A DNA stretch of 64,000 nucleotides from JADJRG01 sp964474905 (GTDB lineage: Bacteria; Myxococcota_A; Polyangia; Nannocystales; Nannocystaceae): NCBI GenBank assembly GCA_964474905.1, contig CAYYUP010000005.1:1-64000 (forward strand), read 5' to 3'. Shown one piece after another: positions 37,438 through 44,337 of the stretch (position 1 is its first letter; each line of letters starts with the position of its first letter). The notes below the pieces were generated by a model. That model worked only from the letters and a program-made list of their open reading frames with translations. It did not search any database and was not told where the DNA came from. The translations under genes were made by a program, and so were the position numbers.

Positions 37438-37676
37438 ATGACCCCGTTGAAGGCGATCGCCGTCGTTCTCGTGATCCTGATCAGTGTCGCCTATGGGGGC
37501 TTCCGCGTGTTTCGTGCGGGTTACGATATCAAGCGAGCAAAGCTGTCCGCGACGGCGCTTCTCGACGCCAATCGCGAGTGCCAGCGCGGTGCCCAGGTCA
37601 TGAATTCCGTCGGCAAGTTGGCCGGCGTCCGCGAACTCACCGGGGTCGCCGAGGCGATTGTCGACCTTATCATCCC
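37438..37676 (+). pseudogene. N-terminal fragment of an unknown membrane-anchored protein
   Basis: Begins MTPLKAIAVVLVILISVAYG (one membrane helix or uncleaved signal) and continues ~60 residues to about LIIPEW. There the sequence switches abruptly to the minus-strand Cys-rich repeat fragment. The rest of the gene is missing. No family is recognised. Confidence 0.45.
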
Positions 37677-37730
37677 CGAGTGGACGATTCCGTCGCCGCA
37701 GACAGCTTGCCTGCAGTCGTTGGTGCAGTT

Positions 37731-37769
37731 GTCGGTGTTGATCGAATTGGCATCATCACATTGCTCCTC
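37731..37769. repeat. 39-bp perfect direct repeat at left side of gap
   Basis: Identical to 37870-37908 on the far side of the N run. Such identical contig ends suggest that two contigs overlap and the gap is not real, or that a tandem unit collapsed. Confidence 0.95.
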
Positions 37770-37869
37770 NNNNNNNNNNNNNNNNNNNNNNNNNNNNNNN
37801 NNNNNNNNNNNNNNNNNNNNNNNNNNNNNNNNNNNNNNNNNNNNNNNNNNNNNNNNNNNNNNNNNNNNN
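37770..37869. other. Assembly gap (100 N)
   Basis: Exactly 100 N inside the Cys-rich repeat fragment, flanked by perfect 39-bp direct repeats. Joining the flanks through the shared 39 bases gives one continuous minus-strand reading frame across the site. Confidence 0.99.
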
Positions 37870-37908
37870 GTCGGTGTTGATCGAATTGGCATCATCACAT
37901 TGCTCCTC
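37870..37908. repeat. 39-bp perfect direct repeat at right side of gap
   Basis: Second copy of the repeat at 37731-37769. On the minus strand both copies encode EEQCDDANSINTD. Confidence 0.95.
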
Positions 37909-38121
37909 TCCCTGGATAATGCCGTCGCCGCAGGCGAGGATCCTGCAGGTCGTGGAGCATCCGCTGTCGCCGCTGAGCGTCGCCCGGTTGGCGCTGCCCT
38001 CGTCGCACTGTTCGCCGGCCTGGACGATGCCGTCGCCGCAGTTGACCAGCACGCAATCGAGAGAGCAAGGGCCCAGAGGATTGTTGCCTACGCCCTCATC
38101 ACACTGCTCGACTCCGTCCTA

Positions 38122-38369
38122 AAAGCGCTCTACCAACCGGCTTCGATCACAAGCCGATCGTCGAAGCGGTGCGCAATCTGCTCTCGGGCGAAACCCCTAC
38201 GGCTCACAGGTGTCCCGCCTGTGGAGAAGAGGTCGACGCTTTGACCTTCCTAGCCCTAGAGGACACGCGGCAAGCCATGCGCGGAGAGAGGATGTCTCGG
38301 AACGAGCGTGACCGTGAGTTCAAGATGGTGCATGGCTGCGGTAGGCGGATCGAATTCACAGAATTTTAA
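38122..38369 (+). pseudogene. C-terminal fragment with zinc-ribbon-like Cys pairs
   Basis: The frame is open back to the edge of the Cys-rich fragment and reads TGFDHKPIVEAVRNLLSGET, then HRCPACGEEVDALTFLALED and a final HGCGRRIEFTEF before the TAA. A GTG at 38169 could start a 66-residue protein, but the protein-like sequence extends upstream of it, so the start has been lost. It may be a zinc-ribbon tail; the family is unknown. Confidence 0.45.
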
Positions 38370-38405
38370 AACGCTCACGTTCTCGCGGCGGCGTTAAGGA
38401 GGAAT

Positions 38406-39641
38406 ATGAGCGCCGAAACAAAGCCTCCTTCCACCTACCTAGCGATCGACATCGAGACGACTGGCACCGATCCGAAGACCGACCGGATCCTCGAGATCGG
38501 TCTCGCTGTCGTTGATCGAAACACTCTCGAGATCCTCGCCGCAAGGAGCTGGCTCATACCCCTGAAGAGTCAGAACGATCTCACCATTGGATCCATCGAC
38601 CCTGTAGTGATCTCAATGCATGCAGAGTCAGGGCTTTGGACAGACCTATACGAGCATCGCTTTGACCGCCTCGAACCAGGTAAAACCTGCATCGAGATCT
38701 CGAAATGGGCCCGTGCGCATAACGCTGATGTTGGGCCTATGCTTGGCTCCTCTGTGCACTTCGATCGCGGCTTCATCACTCACGCCATGGGCAGCGCTTT
38801 CGAAGGGATCCTCCACCTATGGACGCATCGCAACCTTGACGTGTCGAGCATCAAAGAGTGCCTCGAGCAATGGGGCTCCCCCCTCCCCCTTAAGCCCGCT
38901 ACCAAATCGCATCGAGCCCTCGCAGACATCCGAACAAGTGTTGAGTTGCTCAAGTCCTACAAAGAGATCTTCAGGGCCTACACGCCAGAGCTTTACACGG
39001 CCCGGATGGGCATCTCCCCAGAGAGCGGGCCTCTGCGTGCGCCCTTACTGGGGGATCACCACCAGGTCAGTGCCTCCTGGATACCAGTACGATCCGTAGT
39101 TTTGCAGGCCGTAGACGCTGATCCCGACCTTATCATCGGCCGTCACCGAGTGGTTGCCATCACCGCCGTTGTCGAGCAACGTGTGCGAGATGCTGTATCC
39201 CGAGGCGCCGATCATCTTGAAACCCATGACCGCAGCGCCGTCGACCTCGACCGCGGACCCGTTGGGAGCGATAATATCGACATAGTTCGCCGTCCAGCTA
39301 GGCGGCGCATGGAAGAGGTAGCTGGTCCTAAACTGATCGGTGGGGATTGCCTGGACAAAGGCGGGGTCGCTGTCGCCGGTCATCGGGCTCTGGCCAACCA
39401 TGTACTGAGAGACCTGGATTTTTTTGTCGGCCGAGACCTTAAAGTGCGCCGTGGTCGCGGGAAACTGGACAAATTCCCCCTTGTTCAGGAACTTTGGCTG
39501 GGGCTGATCGGGCTCGTAGGTGAGGGTTGTACCGTCCTCGGCGGCGACGATCTTGATCACTTGCGGCTTGTCGAGATTGCCATTTGGGTACTGTGCAGTT
39601 GGCGCAACCAGGTACTCCTTGGCGAGGGCTTCGATCGGTAG
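38406..39641 (+). CDS. Oligoribonuclease-like DEDDh exonuclease with run-on C-terminus
   Basis: The first ~190 residues match the Orn type 3'-5' exonuclease: AIDIETTGTDPKTDRILEIG (Asp15, Glu17), SSVHFDRGF (Asp120), LDVSSIKECLEQWG and SHRALADIR (His169, Asp174), giving a full DEDDh site. Orn degrades di- to pentaribonucleotides and pGpG. AAGGAGG lies just before the ATG. The homologous region ends near 38990, but no stop occurs before 39639-39641; from 39045 the frame is read antisense through the facing lipoprotein gene. The natural 3' end has thus probably been lost by insertion or rearrangement, and the last ~200 residues are not conserved sequence. Confidence 0.75.
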   Translation: MSAETKPPSTYLAIDIETTGTDPKTDRILEIGLAVVDRNTLEILAARSWLIPLKSQNDLTIGSIDPVVISMHAESGLWTDLYEHRFDRLEPGKTCIEISKWARAHNADVGPMLGSSVHFDRGFITHAMGSAFEGILHLWTHRNLDVSSIKECLEQWGSPLPLKPATKSHRALADIRTSVELLKSYKEIFRAYTPELYTARMGISPESGPLRAPLLGDHHQVSASWIPVRSVVLQAVDADPDLIIGRHRVVAITAVVEQRVRDAVSRGADHLETHDRSAVDLDRGPVGSDNIDIVRRPARRRMEEVAGPKLIGGDCLDKGGVAVAGHRALANHVLRDLDFFVGRDLKVRRGRGKLDKFPLVQELWLGLIGLVGEGCTVLGGDDLDHLRLVEIAIWVLCSWRNQVLLGEGFDR

Positions 39642-40916
39642 CATCGCCTCCTCGAGATGGTCGCAGGCCCCGGGCGGCACGGTCGTGCATTTATGGCCGC
39701 CAAAGGCCTCGATCGGCTTGTTTGCCGAGACGATCGTACCGGTAACGTCACCGCTCGCAAACACCAGGAGGATATCGCCCGCGTCCAGCGAGGCCTGACC
39801 CATGCCGTTGCCCGCGAGCCCGCCCCCAGCCTGCACAACGCCGGTCGACGGCGAGGGCGTCACATCGACGATCGTGTCGTCTTGGCTGGCGACGACCGCA
39901 TAATAGCCGCCGACCCAGGATGACATCATATAATTCGCGGTCCAGGCGTTCACCGGTAGCAGCAACGAAGCGTCATTGGTGTACGTCGATCCAATCGGGT
40001 TGTATTGATATGCGGTCACCGGCTGATCGCTGCGCAACCTGTAGGTGGCATCGAGAAAGACATACGAGGGCCCGGAAGACTTGGTGGTCTCGTTGATCCA
40101 GGGCAGTGGGATCGCCTTCACCGCGTTTGCCGGCACACTGACGGTCGTCACAACATTGCCGCCTCGGGTGATCGTCACCGTCGCCACTTCTGCGGTCGTA
40201 TTGGAGACCGAGACCGCAAACTCGTGCTGAGGCGCGTTGTTGTAGCCGTTATTTTGCGGCAAAACCGCGGGATAGTAGTCGCAACCGATGTAAGTGAGAC
40301 CTAAGGTCTCCTCGGAGCAGGCACCCGCGCAATGCCCACCATCGCAGGAGAGCCCCTGGAGCGCGTCGCAAAACTCCTCTTCGTACCCGTCTCCAGCATC
40401 GTTGCAGTAGCTCGCGACCTCGCCGTCGCAGCTGCCCTCGCCGGGCACGCAAAACACACAGCCCAGGCCCTCCGCGCAGACCTCATCGCCGCACTCCTGC
40501 TCCTCGGAGAACCCGCCCATGCCGTCGCAAATCTGAGCTACGCCGCCTTCGCAGAGGATCGTGCCCTCCTCGCAAAACTCCCCGGTGGTGCCGCTGGTAC
40601 TGCCGCTGGTGCTGCCGCTGGTGCTGCCCGTGGTGATTCCGCCGGTGCTGGTGCTGGTGCTGCCCGTGGTGACTCCGCCGGTGCTCGTCGTCGGACCCGT
40701 GGATGTGCTCGCCGTGGTGGTCTCGCCCGAGCTGCTGCTTGTGCCGGTGCTGCTCGTACCGCTGCTCGTGCTGCCACTCGTGCTGCTACCCTCCGAAGTC
40801 GCCGCGCTGGCCGTAGCGCTGGAGGTCGAATCTGTCTCAGAACCGCCACCTGCGCAGGCGCTCGCGAGGACTAAAGAGAAGGCCCCGAGGGCCGAGCTGT
40901 AGCGAAAAATACCCAT
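39045..40916 (-). CDS. IgGFc-binding-type lipoprotein (paralog 1)
   Basis: 623 residues. Lipobox SAC (Cys21), a ~90-residue Ser/Thr/Gly linker, a Cys-rich stretch of EGF-like spacing (CEEGTILCEGG to CAGAC, ~115-205), then a ~400-residue beta-rich region of the IgGFc-binding N-terminal type (IGCDYYPAVLPQNN; TYRLRSDQPVTAYQYNP; IEAFGGHKCTTVPPGACDHL; QYMVGQSPMTGDSDPA). In animals this module is found in mucus proteins; in myxobacteria such lipoproteins are common surface proteins of unknown ligand. It closely resembles the next gene upstream on the same strand. Confidence 0.85.
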   Translation of the reverse strand: MGIFRYSSALGAFSLVLASACAGGGSETDSTSSATASAATSEGSSTSGSTSSGTSSTGTSSSSGETTTASTSTGPTTSTGGVTTGSTSTSTGGITTGSTSGSTSGSTSGTTGEFCEEGTILCEGGVAQICDGMGGFSEEQECGDEVCAEGLGCVFCVPGEGSCDGEVASYCNDAGDGYEEEFCDALQGLSCDGGHCAGACSEETLGLTYIGCDYYPAVLPQNNGYNNAPQHEFAVSVSNTTAEVATVTITRGGNVVTTVSVPANAVKAIPLPWINETTKSSGPSYVFLDATYRLRSDQPVTAYQYNPIGSTYTNDASLLLPVNAWTANYMMSSWVGGYYAVVASQDDTIVDVTPSPSTGVVQAGGGLAGNGMGQASLDAGDILLVFASGDVTGTIVSANKPIEAFGGHKCTTVPPGACDHLEEAMLPIEALAKEYLVAPTAQYPNGNLDKPQVIKIVAAEDGTTLTYEPDQPQPKFLNKGEFVQFPATTAHFKVSADKKIQVSQYMVGQSPMTGDSDPAFVQAIPTDQFRTSYLFHAPPSWTANYVDIIAPNGSAVEVDGAAVMGFKMIGASGYSISHTLLDNGGDGNHSVTADDKVGISVYGLQNYGSYWYPGGTDLVVIPQ

Positions 40917-41161
40917 GCTGACCTCTTAGCACAGATGCGCATAGGAGGAATACGCGCAGTTCGGTCGGTCAGCCACGGGCCAGCCGCCCGGATGCCACAG
41001 AGATTCGCTAAAAACGCCCGAGCTCGCGTCCGAGTTCGCTGTATCGATATACTGCGTCAGGCCAATGCCGCAAAGATCCGAGTGACTCCGAACCAACCGC
41101 TCGCCCCGAAGGCCCTCCCGCACCGCAGGAGAGCCCTCGTTTTCGCGGACGGACGCCGCCG
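40917..41161. other. Intergenic region between paralogous lipoproteins
   Basis: 245 bases with no convincing gene. The right edge ends exactly at the TAG of paralog 2 and no obvious promoter is seen for paralog 1, so a common transcript is possible. Confidence 0.5.
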
Positions 41162-43048
41162 CTACTGGGGGATCACGACCAGGTCGGTGCCGCCTGGGTA
41201 CCAATACGAACCGTAGCTCTGCACCCCATAGACGCTGATCCCAACCTTGTCGTCGGCGGTGACCGAGTGGTTGCCATCGCCACCGTTATCGAGCTGCACG
41301 TGGGCGATCATGAATCCGGAATTTCCGATCGCCTTAAAACCGCCGACATCCATGCCGTCGACCTCGGCCGCAGAGCCCTCTGGAGCGATGATGTCGACAA
41401 AATTTGCGGTCCAACTCGGCGGCGCGTGGAAGAGATAGCTGGTCCTGAACTGATCGGTCGGGATCGCCTGGACAAAGGCAGGATCGCTGTCTCCGGTGTT
41501 TCCGCTCTGGCCCACCATGAATTGGGCGACGAGGATCTTTTTGTCGGCAGAGACCTGGAAGTGGGCAGTCGTCGCCGGGATTTCGACAAAATCACCGGCC
41601 TTCGCCAGGTTCTTTGCGACCGGCTGATCGGGCTCGTAGCTCAGCACCGTATTGTCCTCAGCGGCGACGATTTTGATCACCTGCGGCTTGTCGAGGTCGG
41701 GATTTGGATACTGGGCGGTCGGTACCACCAGGTACTCCTTGGCGAGGGCCTCGATCGGCAGGATCGCCTCCTCGAGGTGATCACAGGCACCTGGCGGTAC
41801 CTGGGTGCACTTGCTGCCGCCAAAGGCCTGGATCGGCTTGTCCGCCGAGACGATGGTGCCAGTGACATCCCCCGAGGCGGAGTGCACGACCAGCACATCA
41901 CCTGCGCTGAGCATCACCTGACCGGTGCCGTTGGCCATGACACCGCCACCAGCTTGCACATTGCCGCCGGTGGTCGATGGCGAGAGCGTGACCGTCGTGG
42001 CGTCTTCGCTGGCAACGACCGCGTAATAGCCGGGGTAGCTGGAGTGCTTCCAGGCGGCGATCAAATAGTTCCCGGTCCAGGCGTTGACTGGCAACAGCAG
42101 GGAGGCATCATTGGTCGTCGTCGAGGCGATCGGATTGTATTGATAGACCGTGATCGGTTGGTCGCTGCGCAGGCGATAGGCCGCGCCCACGCTGACCTTG
42201 GAGGGGCCTACACCCTTGGTGGTTTCGTTGATCCAGGGCAGCTTGAGCACCTTCACGGAGTTCGCGGGCACAGTGTCGGTGGCGATCGTATTGCCACCTC
42301 GGGTGACGATGACGGTCGCGACCTGGGCAGTCGTATTGGAGACCGAGACCGCGAAGTCGTCCTTTGGTGTGTTGTTGTAGCTGTCGTGCTGCGGCAACAC
42401 GGTCGGGTAATAGTCGCAGCCGATGTAGTTGAGACCGAGCGCCTGCTTGGAGCAAGCACCCACACACTGGCCGACATCCGGGTTGCACTCCAGGCCCTGC
42501 AGCGCATCGCACTCGTCCTCGACGTAGCCGTCGCCCTGATCGTTGCAGTACTTGGCGATCTCCCCCTCACAAATGCCCTCTCCGGGCACGCAAAGCGCAC
42601 AACCCAGGCCTTCGACACAGACCTGCTCGCCGCAGTCCTCTTCGCTGGAAAACCCACCCATGCCGTCGCAGGTCTGGGCGACGTTGCCCTCGCAGAGGAT
42701 CGTGCCCTCGCTGCAGATGCCGCCGGTGCTGCTGCTGCCCGTGTTGCCCGTGCTGCCCGTGTTGCCCGTCGTCGTCGGCTCGGTGGTCACATCACTCGCC
42801 GAGACGCCCGTCGTCGTCGTACCGGTCTCGCTGGTCGATGCCGATGTGCCTGTCGCCGTGCCGGAGGTCGGGCTCGTCGTCGTTCCCGTTGCCGTTCCGG
42901 CGGTCGGGCCCGTCGCTGTCATCGTCGCCGTCATCGTCGCCGTCATCGTCGCGCTCTCGCTCGCCGACGCGCTACTGTCATCGCTGCTGCAGGCGAGCAA
43001 CGCGAGGGGCAAACAAACGAGGCCCAAGGCTGTTTTTCTTAGGAGCAT
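41162..43048 (-). CDS. IgGFc-binding-type lipoprotein (paralog 2)
   Basis: 628 residues with the same plan as paralog 1: lipobox LLAC (Cys20), Ser/Thr linker containing MTAT repeats, Cys-rich segment (CSEGTILCEGN to CVGAC) and a long beta-rich IgGFc-binding-type region (NYIGCDYYPTVLPQHD; IQAFGGSKCTQVPPGACDHL; FMVGQSGNTGDSDPA). The C-termini are almost the same (SYWYPGGTDLVVIPQ). The linkers are unrelated in sequence, so they evolve faster than the domains. The long open frame on the opposite strand is an artefact of codon bias. Confidence 0.85.
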   Translation of the reverse strand: MLLRKTALGLVCLPLALLACSSDDSSASASESATMTATMTATMTATGPTAGTATGTTTSPTSGTATGTSASTSETGTTTTGVSASDVTTEPTTTGNTGSTGNTGSSSTGGICSEGTILCEGNVAQTCDGMGGFSSEEDCGEQVCVEGLGCALCVPGEGICEGEIAKYCNDQGDGYVEDECDALQGLECNPDVGQCVGACSKQALGLNYIGCDYYPTVLPQHDSYNNTPKDDFAVSVSNTTAQVATVIVTRGGNTIATDTVPANSVKVLKLPWINETTKGVGPSKVSVGAAYRLRSDQPITVYQYNPIASTTTNDASLLLPVNAWTGNYLIAAWKHSSYPGYYAVVASEDATTVTLSPSTTGGNVQAGGGVMANGTGQVMLSAGDVLVVHSASGDVTGTIVSADKPIQAFGGSKCTQVPPGACDHLEEAILPIEALAKEYLVVPTAQYPNPDLDKPQVIKIVAAEDNTVLSYEPDQPVAKNLAKAGDFVEIPATTAHFQVSADKKILVAQFMVGQSGNTGDSDPAFVQAIPTDQFRTSYLFHAPPSWTANFVDIIAPEGSAAEVDGMDVGGFKAIGNSGFMIAHVQLDNGGDGNHSVTADDKVGISVYGVQSYGSYWYPGGTDLVVIPQ

Positions 43049-43142
43049 GGCCCGTGACTATCACGGCGGCCGCCGATCAACACGGTGAATTTCGCGAGCC
43101 TCGTGAACCCCGCACAGGGCTCACGAGTCTATGTGCACTCGC

Positions 43143-44151
43143 TCAACTCGCCGGCGATGAGCTCTCGATCGGCGTACCCGGGACCTCGCAGGATTCACCA
43201 GAGAACAGCGGCGCCGTGCAAACCGAGTCGGGCCCAAAATCACCGCTGCAGATCAGCTCCTCCGCGCANNNNNNNNNNNNNNNNNNNNNNNNNNNNNNNN
43301 NNNNNNNNNNNNNNNNNNNNNNNNNNNNNNNNNNNNNNNNNNNNNNNNNNNNNNNNNNNNNNNNNNNNACAACGCTGCTCCTCGTAGTTATCGTCCACCC
43401 AATCGCAGTACAGATCCTCTTGGCACTTGATCTGCCCAGCTTGGCAAAGTTCGCCCTCCCCGACCCGCGACTCACACACATTGGTCAGTAAGTTGCAACC
43501 AGCCGCCTGGACGCACTCCCCGTCGAAGAAGCAGCTGCTCCCAACCGGCAACCGAGCGGCACAGACGGTCCTCATGAAGGTCATCGGATCGAGTTCGCAA
43601 AATGCCCCATCGACGCAGCTGGAACGCGAGTTTAGGCAGCTCTCGCCGATCTCAACCGGCCCCGGGAGCAGACGACAGGCGCCCGCACAACACTGCTCCG
43701 TGCAATTTGGATCAAAGCCGCAGAGCCCGTCACCGATGCACTCCTCGGAGACCAAGCAGAGCCCCTCGGGGGCGACCCCGCCGGTAAAAACCTCCTCGCA
43801 GCTCGGCGCAGGGGGCTCGGTGCGCTCGCAGCTGCGCCCACGGATTTCGTCGATGCAGCGGTAGGCGGCATCACCGTGAAAAACCACCGTGCCGGCCTCG
43901 ATCGCCGAGCTTACATAAGGATCCGCGCGGTCGAGGAAACGCGCCTCACGACAGATCTCTTGGCTCTCCGAGAGGTTGCACGCAACCCGCCACTCGCACT
44001 CCGCATCCTCTAGGGCCCCAGCAAATTCCTCGTAGGGGATCTCAGGCCCACCCGGGCCATCGCCCGTACAACTGCTCGCAGCAACTATCAAAAGCGATGC
44101 AAACGCGACACCGAAACCGCAATTCAAGGACGATAAGCGAAAGTTAAACAC
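43143..44151 (-). CDS. Cys-rich lipoprotein, interrupted by an assembly gap
   Basis: Signal with lipobox ASSC, then about 230 residues with ~30 Cys in short spaced pairs (SCEEVFTGG, CLVSEECIGDGLCG, CTEQCCAGAC, SCVDGAFCELD). After the 100 N the real frame resumes as CAEELICSGDFGPDSVC and ends at the TGA 43143-43145; the N count shifts the frame. This pattern (xGESC..SGxxC repeated) is frequent in myxobacterial secreted proteins of unknown function. The true length cannot be known from this assembly. Confidence 0.75.
43269..43368. other. Assembly gap (100 N)
   Basis: Exactly 100 N inside the Cys-rich lipoprotein gene. Unlike the gap at 37770, its flanks are not repeats of each other. Confidence 0.99.
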
Positions 44152-44337
44152 GGAGCGAGCATAGCGCGAGGGGGCCGCCCTTCGCGAGAGATCTGGGATC
44201 CAGACACATCTTTGCAGACTCCCCGTACCAGGGACGACAGTGACTCAGAACGCCGTTCTTGCGGTAAATTTCGGTTTTCTGGCCTCTCCTCAAGCACGGG
44301 CTAGGCGGCCTCCGCTATCCTTCGCGCCCGAGGGCCG

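Larger units (their letters stand above)
37677..38121 (-). pseudogene. Fragment of a myxobacterial Cys-rich repeat (DUF4215-like) surface protein
   Basis: The minus frame shows repeats of CGDGIVQAGEQCDEG and CGDGIIQGEEQCDDAN with conserved Cys spacing, the pattern of the Myxococcus Cys-rich repeat. It begins right after a TAG (38119-38121) and ends mid-repeat at CGDGIVHSG. It is thus cut at both ends. An N gap lies inside. It probably reached this place by recombination with a repeat-rich gene elsewhere. Confidence 0.75.

Noticed and set aside
38169..38369. Independent 66-residue gene from GTG 38169
   Set aside because: Protein-like sequence continues upstream of the GTG to the border of the Cys-rich fragment and there is no ribosome site, so a truncated gene is more likely.
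41267..43042. 591-codon plus-strand open frame
   Set aside because: It is antisense to IgGFc-type paralog 2. A similar antisense frame lies over paralog 1, as expected from shared codon usage, not from coding.
44246..44260. AGAAC-GCC-GTTCT palindrome as an operator
   Set aside because: Arms of five bases are common by chance in a sequence of this length, and there is no second copy or promoter context.
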